From the NCBI RefSeq assembly GCF_024756235.1, contig NZ_JANUGY010000003.1:496001-560000 (forward strand): DNA of 64,000 nucleotides. Direction: 5' to 3'. The notes below the pieces were generated by a model. The model did not search any database and was not told where the DNA came from. It worked only from the letters and a program-made list of their open reading frames with translations. Made by a program: the position numbers and the translations under genes. Shown here one piece after another: positions 28,692 through 36,497 of the stretch; within the stretch, counting starts at the first letter, position 1; every line of letters begins with the position of its first letter. Origin of the DNA: Massilia kyonggiensis. Its GTDB lineage: Bacteria > Pseudomonadota > Gammaproteobacteria > Burkholderiales > Burkholderiaceae_D.

Positions 28692-29375
28692 TCAGGCGAC
28701 GAAGCGGTAGCCGGTGCCGCGCACCGTTTCGATATGCTCCTGGTGACCGCTCGGCTGCAGCGCGTGGCGCAGGCGGCCCACGTGGGCGTCGACCGTGCGC
28801 TCCTCCAGCACGGCGTGCCGGCCCCAGACCTTGTCCAGCAGTTGCGAGCGCGTGTGCACGCGCTCCGGATGGTGCATGAGGAAGTTTAGTAAACGGAATT
28901 CGACAGGGCCCAGCGCGACCGGGCACGCCCCGGCCACCACCCGCTGCGTGTACGGGTCGAGGTGCAGGCCCGCCATCTGCACGGCATCGACGGACGCGTG
29001 CGGCACGCGGCGGCGCAGCACGGCCTGCATGCGGGCCAGCAGTTCGCGCGGGTTGAACGGTTTCGTCAGGTAGTCGTCGGCGCCGGCTTCCAGCGCGAGG
29101 ATCTTGTCGTGCTCCCCTGCCCGCGCGGACACCATGATGATGGCGATGCCGCGTGTGCGCGCCTGCGCGTGCAGGCGCCGGATCAGCGCTTCGCCCGACT
29201 GGCCGGGCAGGTCCCATTCCAGCAACAGCATGTCGGGGACGGCGGCGTCGAGCAGGACGAGCGCCGACTCGGCGTCCGCGCACAGGCGGACGTCGTGGCC
29301 GGCACGGGTCAGGTTCAGTTCCAGCAGCTGGCGGACGGCCGGGTCGGGGTCCGCCACGAGGACATGTGCGCGCAT
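28692..29375 (-). CDS. PhoB-like response regulator with Glu in place of the phospho-acceptor Asp
   Basis: A 227-residue OmpR/PhoB-family protein with a receiver (1-120) and a winged-helix DNA-binding domain (about 130-227, with VEFRLLNFLMHHPERVHTRSQLLDKVWG and the terminal GTGYRFVA). The sequence PDMLLLEWDLPGQSG aligns with PDLILLDWMLPGGSG of PhoB, so the phosphorylated Asp is Glu53 here. The acidic pair before it also changes (DPDP, Pro10 where PhoB has Asp10). The switch Ser and Lys (VSAR, LTKPF) are kept. AAGGA supports the ATG at 29373-29375. No histidine kinase gene is adjacent. It is followed at once by the EpsA-like gene. Confidence 0.9.
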   Translation of the reverse strand: MRAHVLVADPDPAVRQLLELNLTRAGHDVRLCADAESALVLLDAAVPDMLLLEWDLPGQSGEALIRRLHAQARTRGIAIIMVSARAGEHDKILALEAGADDYLTKPFNPRELLARMQAVLRRRVPHASVDAVQMAGLHLDPYTQRVVAGACPVALGPVEFRLLNFLMHHPERVHTRSQLLDKVWGRHAVLEERTVDAHVGRLRHALQPSGHQEHIETVRGTGYRFVA

Positions 29376-29464
29376 ATCAGATCCTTGTCTCGGCGACAAC
29401 AGGATCGAATATGCACTAAGCAAAGTCCTCTGAACAATATGATTTCTATTGGAAATTCATATGT

Positions 29465-30031
29465 TTATCGAATAAATCGACGGCGCTGCATCGCCCCCAG
29501 CAAGACCAGGCCCGTCGCGACGATCGCCCAGTCCGCCGGTTCCGGCACCGGGTTCACGGCCGCAACGCCAGGATCGACGGCCACCACCGGCGGCTCGCCC
29601 GCCACGAGGCTGATCTGCACCGCCTGGAACGCCAGGTAGTCGCCCGCGCTGTCGAGCAGGCTGACGGACAGCCCCGTGCTGCCGCCGTCCGTCGGCACGC
29701 CGCCGAACGTCACGTCGAAGCCGAATGTGCCGCCCAGCGTGATCGACTGGAAGAACTCCGAGAACGCGTCGCTCGAGAACGTGTACGAACCGCCCGATTG
29801 CACCACGTTGTCGAGGAACGGCGTGCCCGTGAAGGCGCCGTCCAGGCCGCTGATCGTCGCCGTCAGCACGTCGCTCGTGGCGAAGGGCAGGAAGTCTATC
29901 TGCATGTAGCCGTCGCCGCTCGTGCCGGCCGTGTCGAGGGCCACATGGTAGATCGGGCTTGCGGTGGCGGCGCCGGCCAGCAGGGACAGCGCCAGCAGCG
30001 CGCGGGAGAACAAGGTTTTCAGGTTCATCAT
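29465..30031 (-). CDS. PEP-CTERM protein (NF038129-like)
   Basis: A 188-residue secreted protein: a signal peptide (ending about AATASP), a beta-rich domain of about 130 residues beginning IYHVALDTAGTSG and containing YMQIDFLPFA, and a C-terminal sorting signal, VPEP followed by a hydrophobic span and RRRFIR. The signal would be recognised by the exosortase encoded at 55.6-56.5 kb. The ATG at 30029-30031 follows GAGAG and lies 14 bp after the nuclease stop, so the two are one transcription unit. Domain layout resembles the family NCBI calls NF038129; the function is unknown. Confidence 0.85.
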   Translation of the reverse strand: MMNLKTLFSRALLALSLLAGAATASPIYHVALDTAGTSGDGYMQIDFLPFATSDVLTATISGLDGAFTGTPFLDNVVQSGGSYTFSSDAFSEFFQSITLGGTFGFDVTFGGVPTDGGSTGLSVSLLDSAGDYLAFQAVQISLVAGEPPVVAVDPGVAAVNPVPEPADWAIVATGLVLLGAMQRRRFIR

Positions 30032-30045
30032 GTGGAATCTCTCAA

Positions 30046-33027
30046 TCAAAAGGTGCCGGAATACAGTTTCGACGTGAACGTGATGTTCGTCTTCGACGGG
30101 TTCGTGAACGTCAGCGCCACGGTCACGGCGGCGCCCGGTGCCAGCGTGGTGCCCGGCAGGGTCACGTACGGCGCGCCGTTGAAGTCGCCGCTCCTGTTGT
30201 CGAGCGTGACGCCGGCCGGCAGGCCCTGCAGCACGTAGCGCAGCGGGCCGGACAGCGCCGCGCCGCTCGTGTTCGTGAACGTCACGTTGCCGCTGAATTT
30301 ACCGGTGACGCGGTTATAGCCGAGCGTGCCCGGCACGATCTTCACGCTGGCCGTGACGTCCGTGTAGGCCGGCGCCAGGTTCAGGCTCACGACGACCGGA
30401 TCGTGGTCGGACGCGCGGAACGGATTGTTCACGTACGGGTCGTCGGCCGTGTCGCCCAGGTTGTAGTCGATCGCGTCCGGTTCGTCCGCGTTGTTGTGCC
30501 ATTCGGTCACGCCGGCCACCTGCGGGTCGAGGGCGCTGCTGGCCAGCGCGTGGTCGAGGTAGCCGCTCTGGCCGTCGAACACATACGAATACGGCGTACC
30601 GTTCGGCCGCACGAAGCGCTCCAGCTCGTTGACCATGCCGTTGTCCGTCAGGTATGCGATCGGGTCTTCATGGCCATACGCGTTGAAGTCGCCCACGGCC
30701 AGCACGTCCGGGTCGCCCGCGGCCGCGACGACGGTCGGGATAAAGTACGAGAACAGGCGCTTGGCTTGCAGCACGCGGGTCGCGGTCCAGCAACCCTGGC
30801 CGTCGCCGCTGTCCGTGTCGCCGGCACCCGCGCCGCCGCAGCTGCCCTTCGACTTCAGGTGGTTGACGATCAGCGAGAACTTCGCGCCGTTCGCATTGAC
30901 CTTGAACGTCTGGGCCATCGGCGGACGGTTGTTGACGGCGTCGCCGTCCGACAGCGCGCCGCCCACCGGCGTCAGCACGGCCGGCTTGTAGATCATCGCC
31001 ACGCGGATCGCGTCCGTGCCCGTCGCGGCGGGTTTGGCCACGTACGCATATGCCTTCGAGCCGATCGCCGCGTTCAGCGCGTCGACGAGGTAGCTCACCG
31101 TGATGTCGCCGTTGTTCTGGATTTCCATCAGGCCGACGGCATCCGCGTTCATCGCTTTCAGCTCATTGACGATCTTGTCGCGCTGGCGGTTGAACTCGGC
31201 GAGGTTGTCGGCGCCGCGGCAATTGCTCTTCGACGGGGCGGACGAGCCGATCGTGCAGCCCTGCCCCGTGCGGCCCCACGCGTCGGTGCCGTCCGTGAAC
31301 GTCGTGAAGAAGTTCAGCACGTTGGCGCTGGCCACGCGGACATTGCCCGCGACGACGGCCGGCGCATCCTCGCGCGCGTTCGTGCGGCTGAACACGGGCG
31401 TTTCGGTCGGCTGCAGCTTGTACCAGCCGCCGCCGCCGCCGATGGCGCCGAAGTCGAGCACGCCGACGAGGTCCGTCACCGTGTCGCCCGCGCGCACGGT
31501 CTTGTCCGCGGCAAGGTAGGGGATGTGCGGCGGCGCCGTGAAGATGCCGTCGTCCAGGATCACCATGTTCTGCGCGTTGGCGGCGATCAGCGCGTTGGCT
31601 TCCGGCGTGCCGGCACGGTAGCGGTTCGTCGGCGTCTCGCGGCGGCCGTTGGCCAGCACCAGTTCGCCGCGGTCGCCCAGGTAGCTGTTGCCGTTGACGG
31701 TCAGCGGACTGGTGAAGCGCACGAGCATGCCTTCGTAGTGGCTCAGCTCGGTCGGCAGGTCGATGTTGACCGGGGCAATCGTGTTGCCGCTGCCGAGCAC
31801 CGTGGCGGCGCTGACGTCCTTCAGTTCCGTGTACGAGCGCTTCGAACCGTTCGGCGTGAATTCCGTCACGGTGCCCGTCACGCGCACGAGGTCGCCTTCC
31901 TTCACGGCGGCTGCGGCCGTGGCGCCGAACACGAAGATCGCGTCGGACGTGTTCGGGTCGCCGTCGCCCTGCGGGTCCTGGATGTAGAAGCCGCTGCCCA
32001 GCTTCTTCGTGACGACGCCGGACGTCGTCTGCACCGTGTTCACATACGGGCTCGTGAGGCCGCTGCCCTGGATCTGCGAAATCTTGACGAGGCCGCTGAC
32101 GGCCACGTTGACGGTGCAGCTCGCGCTCTGGCTCGCGTCGTTGGCGAACGTGATCTCGACCGGGTACGTGCCGGCCGGCAGGCTCGCGTCGACGACGAGG
32201 TTCGCCGTTGCCGTGCGGTTGTCGGCGGTCGCGGCCGTGAAGCCGGTCAGGCTGATGCCGGCCACGGCGCCCTTGCTGATGACGGCGCTGTTGACGAGGC
32301 TGTCGGCGTCGCTCGCCTGCAGCGGCGCCGTCGTGCCGGTGCCCACGTCGATGCCCACGCTGCCCGGGCACGCGAGCACGATCGGCTGCGGCAGCGGTCC
32401 GCCGCTGCACGACACGCGGTCGCTGGACGTGTTGCGCGGGGCCGCGGGACCGGTGACGAAGTCGCTGCTGTTGTCGTTCGAGTCCAGGCAGCCATTGTTC
32501 TTGCGGAGCACCGCCAGCGTGTTCGACGGCGCCGGCGTCGCGCCCGAGCCTTCGTAATAGCCGGCGGTGGTGCCGAAGCCGACGAGGTCGACGACGTTGT
32601 CGACCGGCTTGCCGCCCGCCAGTGCCGTGATCGAGTTGACGAGCGCCACCTTGCCGGCCGTCGCGCTCATCGTGATGGTGCCGCTGGCGTCCGGCGTCAG
32701 CGCATCCGTGCCGCCGCTGCCCAGCGCCTCGTGCACGAGGTAGTACTGGCCGGCGGCCAAGGTCACGCTGGCGGGCAGCTTCGTCACCTGCCAGCTGGTC
32801 CCCGTGGCCGACGCGTATTGCACGCTCCAGTTCGTCAGGGTGACGGCCGTGTCGCCCGTGTTCAGCAGCTCGATGTAATCGTTCTTGTAGGTGGCGCCGG
32901 CATTACCGCCGCCGCCATAGACCTGGCTGATGACGACGCCGCCCGGCGCGGCGAACACGGGTGCCGACAGGGCCGCCAGCAGCGCGGCCAGCACCGTCAT
33001 GCGTCCTGGAGAATGCAAATGGGTCAT
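30046..33027 (-). CDS. Secreted ExeM/NucH-type endonuclease with lamin-tail domain
   Basis: A 993-residue exported nuclease. A signal peptide (cleavage near APVFA) is followed by an N-terminal lamin-tail domain (about 27-150, VVISQVYGGGGNAGATYKND), an OB-like region, and an endonuclease/exonuclease/phosphatase domain (about 560-850). Catalytic motifs are visible: MEIQNNG, GDFNAYGHEDP and SDHDPVV. A beta-sandwich of about 100 residues ends the protein. AGGATAACCC precedes the ATG. This architecture matches ExeM/NucH nucleases, which degrade extracellular DNA. It has no PEP-CTERM tail itself but is co-transcribed with a PEP-CTERM gene. Confidence 0.9.
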   Translation of the reverse strand: MTHLHSPGRMTVLAALLAALSAPVFAAPGGVVISQVYGGGGNAGATYKNDYIELLNTGDTAVTLTNWSVQYASATGTSWQVTKLPASVTLAAGQYYLVHEALGSGGTDALTPDASGTITMSATAGKVALVNSITALAGGKPVDNVVDLVGFGTTAGYYEGSGATPAPSNTLAVLRKNNGCLDSNDNSSDFVTGPAAPRNTSSDRVSCSGGPLPQPIVLACPGSVGIDVGTGTTAPLQASDADSLVNSAVISKGAVAGISLTGFTAATADNRTATANLVVDASLPAGTYPVEITFANDASQSASCTVNVAVSGLVKISQIQGSGLTSPYVNTVQTTSGVVTKKLGSGFYIQDPQGDGDPNTSDAIFVFGATAAAAVKEGDLVRVTGTVTEFTPNGSKRSYTELKDVSAATVLGSGNTIAPVNIDLPTELSHYEGMLVRFTSPLTVNGNSYLGDRGELVLANGRRETPTNRYRAGTPEANALIAANAQNMVILDDGIFTAPPHIPYLAADKTVRAGDTVTDLVGVLDFGAIGGGGGWYKLQPTETPVFSRTNAREDAPAVVAGNVRVASANVLNFFTTFTDGTDAWGRTGQGCTIGSSAPSKSNCRGADNLAEFNRQRDKIVNELKAMNADAVGLMEIQNNGDITVSYLVDALNAAIGSKAYAYVAKPAATGTDAIRVAMIYKPAVLTPVGGALSDGDAVNNRPPMAQTFKVNANGAKFSLIVNHLKSKGSCGGAGAGDTDSGDGQGCWTATRVLQAKRLFSYFIPTVVAAAGDPDVLAVGDFNAYGHEDPIAYLTDNGMVNELERFVRPNGTPYSYVFDGQSGYLDHALASSALDPQVAGVTEWHNNADEPDAIDYNLGDTADDPYVNNPFRASDHDPVVVSLNLAPAYTDVTASVKIVPGTLGYNRVTGKFSGNVTFTNTSGAALSGPLRYVLQGLPAGVTLDNRSGDFNGAPYVTLPGTTLAPGAAVTVALTFTNPSKTNITFTSKLYSGTF

Positions 33028-33140
33028 GGGTTATCCTGGGTTGATTTGTCAATGCAACACTTAACAAATGTATATTAAATGCGCAAATTGACAACATCAT
33101 GACCATGGATTAGTCCGAACGGACCAATTCAGCGCTTGCC

Positions 33141-34169
33141 TCAGCGCTTACGATAAGGTGCGGCCAGCGGTTCGCCGATGAACAGCCCCTGCGTGGGCCA
33201 CGCGACGCTCTTCCAGTAGGCTTCAATCGCGCTATTGCCCTGCACATAGTGCTTGAGCAGCACGGCCGGATTCGGGAATTTCTGCCAGTGGTTGCAGGGT
33301 TCGCTGACGGTGCCGTAGCTCGCGGTCGCGCCCGCTTCCAGCCAGCGCAGGCTGCTCATCTGGTCGCCGCCGAGCAGGTCGCCGCCCAGCGACGTCAGGT
33401 GGTCGGCCAGCGCGCCCGGCAGGAAGTGCAACGTGTCCAGTTTGGCGACCTCGGCCATGCCCGTCTCGTAGATCATGACGTCCTGCGCGCCGTCCAGCAC
33501 GTCGGCCTGCATCGTCTTCGTCGTCAGCTTGCGCGCCACGATCCGGCCGGCCGGCGGAAAGAACTGGGCGCGGGAATTGCGCGCCTTTTCCGACGTCGCC
33601 AGGAAGTAGGCGGTGGCGGGCGCGATCCGGAAGCCCGCGCCGGCGCCGCGGTCGATGAGGGCCTTCGCCTGCTCCACGGATTCCGTCGGCAACAGCATCG
33701 AGATGCGGATGTTCAGGTCGGTATAGGGACGCGCGGAACTGGAGTTGAAGTAAGGACTCGGCCGCCCCGGCAAGCACGTCTTGATGCACTGGTCGGGATC
33801 GAACCCGAGGCTGTAGGCGCCCGTGATCGAATTGCACGCGACCTTGTACGGCGCCGTCCACACCATCAGCACGGCCTGCACCTCGGGCCGCAGGTGCGCG
33901 TCGATCTCTTCCTTCAGTTGCGCGAAGCGTTCCGGGCTGATCTCGTGCGGCTTGCCGGGGATGCGTACGTGCACGACGTTCGCCGCTGGAATGCCGCGCC
34001 GCTTGCGGTAGTACTCGCCGACCTTGACGCTGTTCGGCTCGGCATCGTTGATGACGATGGCCAGTTGCTCCGGCTGAAGATTAGGGGCGCTGACGAATTG
34101 GGCACGGGCGGGTGCAACCAGGAAAGCGACAAGAAGCAGGGACAGGCAGAGTCTCGGGATCCGGATCAT
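33141..34169 (-). CDS. TIGR03790-like secreted protein of unknown function
   Basis: A 342-residue protein with a signal peptide (ending PARAQ). It begins LQPEQLAIVINDAEPNSVKVGEYYRKRRGIPAANVVHV and contains the segments VLMVWTAPYKV and LTSLGGDLLGGDQMSSLRWLEAGATASYGTVSEPC. These match my memory of the TIGR03790 family, whose biochemical role is not known to me. Four Cys occur in the mature protein. It is probably periplasmic or secreted. A terminator and a PEP-CTERM gene lie just upstream. Confidence 0.72.
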   Translation of the reverse strand: MIRIPRLCLSLLLVAFLVAPARAQFVSAPNLQPEQLAIVINDAEPNSVKVGEYYRKRRGIPAANVVHVRIPGKPHEISPERFAQLKEEIDAHLRPEVQAVLMVWTAPYKVACNSITGAYSLGFDPDQCIKTCLPGRPSPYFNSSSARPYTDLNIRISMLLPTESVEQAKALIDRGAGAGFRIAPATAYFLATSEKARNSRAQFFPPAGRIVARKLTTKTMQADVLDGAQDVMIYETGMAEVAKLDTLHFLPGALADHLTSLGGDLLGGDQMSSLRWLEAGATASYGTVSEPCNHWQKFPNPAVLLKHYVQGNSAIEAYWKSVAWPTQGLFIGEPLAAPYRKR

Positions 34170-34189
34170 GGGCAGTGGTCACGTGGATG

Positions 34190-34214
34190 AAAAACGGGAG
34201 CGCGAGGCTCCCGT
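34190..34214 (-). terminator. Rho-independent terminator after the TLD-type PEP-CTERM gene
   Basis: Eight-base arms ACGGGAGC (34194-34201) and GCTCCCGT (34207-34214) with a five-base loop, followed leftwards by a short T-run. It separates the PEP-CTERM gene from the TIGR03790-like gene downstream. Confidence 0.82.
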
Positions 34215-34245
34215 TCATCATGCCACAGCTTGCAAGGCGGACAAC

Positions 34246-34959
34246 TTAGGCACGCCTTAGTGTGCGCTTGCGCACAGCGACGCCCAGGATGCACACGCCC
34301 GCCAGCAGCATCGCGACGTTCCCGGGCTCCGGCACGGGAGAAATCGCGAACACTTCCATCGCGTCCAGCCGCACGATCTCGCCGCCCATGCTGCCGTCGA
34401 TGATGCTGTGGCCCTCGTTGGCCGGATTACCGTAACTCAGTTGCCACGACAATGCCGCCGTCAGCTCGTCGTTGACGAACAGGTCGGGCCCCTGCCCGAA
34501 CACGGGACCGTAGCCTGCTTCGTTGTACGTCTGGCGCAAGCCCTGGCTCGGCAGCACGAAATCGGTGAGGACTTGCCGGTACACGGCCGGCGCCGTCATG
34601 TTGAACAGGAAGGCCGTGCGCTGCCAGTCGCGCTGGGTCTCGTGCCAGCCTTCATCCGACGCCCAGCCCTGCGGGTTGTAGCCGCCCACGAGGAAGCTCG
34701 CGCCGGCGTCGTTCGTCACTTCGAGCAGGGTGAAGGTGGCGCCCTTCCCGTCCGCGCCCGCATGGAAGGCGTCCGACGTATCGCCGGGACGCAGGGTGTA
34801 CACGTTGTTGAGGTTGAATTCGCCGGCGCCGAGCCAGCGTTCGAGTTGGGCGTGGCTGTCCGCGTCCAGCAGAGCAGATCCACCGATGATGTCGCCTGCC
34901 GCCGCCGTGCCGCCGACGCCGGCGAGCGCGCATGCCGCGATGATCGTCTTCATCTTCAT
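34246..34959 (-). CDS. PEP-CTERM protein with a TLD-like domain
   Basis: A 237-residue secreted protein: a signal peptide (ending TAAAG), a domain of about 170 residues, and a C-terminal VPEP-hydrophobic-Arg/Lys sorting signal. The central part (VYTLRPGDTSDAFHAGADGK, then GATFTLLEV and FLVGGYNPQGWAS, then AFLFNMT) has the order of a TLD domain. Typical TLD features are the FHxxxDGKGxT motif, a GG-tyrosine strand and an aromatic FLF strand. TLD domains are best known from eukaryotic oxidation-resistance proteins. GGGGGAAC supports the ATG at 34957-34959. It is monocistronic with a terminator. XrtB in this locus is the likely sortase. Confidence 0.8.
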   Translation of the reverse strand: MKMKTIIAACALAGVGGTAAAGDIIGGSALLDADSHAQLERWLGAGEFNLNNVYTLRPGDTSDAFHAGADGKGATFTLLEVTNDAGASFLVGGYNPQGWASDEGWHETQRDWQRTAFLFNMTAPAVYRQVLTDFVLPSQGLRQTYNEAGYGPVFGQGPDLFVNDELTAALSWQLSYGNPANEGHSIIDGSMGGEIVRLDAMEVFAISPVPEPGNVAMLLAGVCILGVAVRKRTLRRA

Positions 34960-35078
34960 GATGTTCCCCCGATGGGTTTCGACGATGCATTGTATGCCGC
35001 ATGCGCGCGGCCATACGCACTGTAGACCTGGGGCAAAGAGGCGTCCGCACGAGAAATGCGGACGCAGAGACACGGAGA

Positions 35079-36497
35079 TTACGCGCGCTTGTAAATATCC
35101 TCGAAGCGGACGATGTCGTCCTCGCCGAGGTAGCTGCCGGATTGCACTTCGATCAGGTGCAGCGGCAGCTTGCCCGGGTTTTCCAGGCGGTGCGTCATGC
35201 CGATCGGAATGTACGTGGACTCGTTCTCGGACAGCAGGGTGACGTTATCACCGCACGTGACGCGCGCCGTGCCCGACACGACGATCCAGTGCTCGGCGCG
35301 GTGGTGGTGCATCTGCAGCGACAGCTTTTCGCCCGGCTTGACGCAGATGCGCTTGACCTGGAAGCGGTCGCCCGCGTCGATGCCTTCGTAATAGCCCCAC
35401 GGACGGTACACCTTCGTGTGGTACAGGTGTTCCGTGCGTTCGTTGCCCTTGAGGTGGTCGACGACGTTCTTGACGCGCTGGACCATGTCCTTGTGCGCGA
35501 CGAGCACGGCATCGTTCGTCTCGACGACGACGAGGTCCTTCACGCCCACGACGGCCACGATGCGGCTCTCGGCGCGCACGAGCGTGTTGCTCGTGCTGTC
35601 GAGGTACACGTCGCCGCGGATCGCATTGCCGTTGGCATCCTTGTCCTGCACGTCGGCCAGCGCCGACCAGGAACCGACGTCGCTCCAGCCGATGTCGGCC
35701 GCGACGACGACGCCGTCGCGCGTGTGTTCCATCACCGCGTAGTCGATCGAATCGGACGGGCTCGCGGCGAATGCGGCTTCGTCCAGGCGGCAGAAGTCCA
35801 GGTCGCGGTACGCCGACTGCACGGCGGCGCCGGCGGCTTCGGCGATCGTCGGCGCATGCTTTTCGATCTCGGCCAGGAAGCGGTCGGCGCGGAACATGAA
35901 CATGCCGCTATTCCAGTAAAAGCCGCCGTCGGCGACGAAGCCTTCGGCCGTGTTGCGGTCGGGTTTTTCGACGAAGCGGTCGATCTTGTAGCAGTCATCG
36001 CAGCCCGGCAGCGGTTCGCCGCGGCGGATGTAGCCATAGCCCGTCTCCGGGGCGCTCGGCACGATGCCGAACGTGGCCAGCGCGCCTTTTTCGACTTGCG
36101 CCGCGGCACGTTCCACGGCGACGCGGAACGCTTCGTTCTTTTCGATCACGTGGTCGGCCGGCAGCACGAGCATCACGGCGTCCGGATCCTGCGCCTTCAG
36201 GAAGGCGGCCGCGGCGGCCACGGCCGGGGCCGTGTTGCGTCCCGCCGGCTCGAGCAGGATGCCGTGCGGCGTGATGCCGACGCCGCGCAGCTGCTCGGCC
36301 ACGAGGAAGCGGTGCTCATTGCCGCAGACCACCAGCGGCGCCATCAACCCCGGCCAGCCGCGGACCCGCAGCGCGGTTTCCTGCAGCATCGTCTTGTCCG
36401 TCACCAGCGGCAGCAGCTGCTTGGGCATCACTGCCCGCGACAGCGGCCACAGACGGGTACCGGCACCGCCGGAGAGGATGACTGGGTAAATTTTCAT
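35079..36497 (-). CDS. manC: Mannose-1-phosphate guanylyltransferase/mannose-6-phosphate isomerase
   Basis: A 472-residue bifunctional enzyme of the ManC/AlgA type. The N-terminal nucleotidyltransferase (PVILSGGAGTRLWPLSRAVMPKQ, with the pyrophosphorylase signature) makes GDP-mannose. The C-terminal cupin (about 350-472, RPWGYYEGIDAGDRFQVKRI and HHHRAEHWIVVSG) is the isomerase, with its metal-binding His cluster and Glu. The ATG at 36495-36497 overlaps the previous stop. GDP-mannose feeds the gmd-fcl pair at 61-63 kb. It is the most downstream gene of the sugar cluster. Confidence 0.94.
   Translation of the reverse strand: MKIYPVILSGGAGTRLWPLSRAVMPKQLLPLVTDKTMLQETALRVRGWPGLMAPLVVCGNEHRFLVAEQLRGVGITPHGILLEPAGRNTAPAVAAAAAFLKAQDPDAVMLVLPADHVIEKNEAFRVAVERAAAQVEKGALATFGIVPSAPETGYGYIRRGEPLPGCDDCYKIDRFVEKPDRNTAEGFVADGGFYWNSGMFMFRADRFLAEIEKHAPTIAEAAGAAVQSAYRDLDFCRLDEAAFAASPSDSIDYAVMEHTRDGVVVAADIGWSDVGSWSALADVQDKDANGNAIRGDVYLDSTSNTLVRAESRIVAVVGVKDLVVVETNDAVLVAHKDMVQRVKNVVDHLKGNERTEHLYHTKVYRPWGYYEGIDAGDRFQVKRICVKPGEKLSLQMHHHRAEHWIVVSGTARVTCGDNVTLLSENESTYIPIGMTHRLENPGKLPLHLIEVQSGSYLGEDDIVRFEDIYKRA

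Noticed and set aside
29959..33078. 1039-residue plus-strand frame opposite the nuclease
   Set aside because: Shadow of the nuclease gene; the nuclease frame carries a signal peptide and all catalytic motifs.
35001..35078. TGCGG-N10-GC considered as sigma-54 promoter before the TLD-type PEP-CTERM gene
   Set aside because: GG and GC spacing fits, but the CACG and flanking bases do not match, so it is probably chance.
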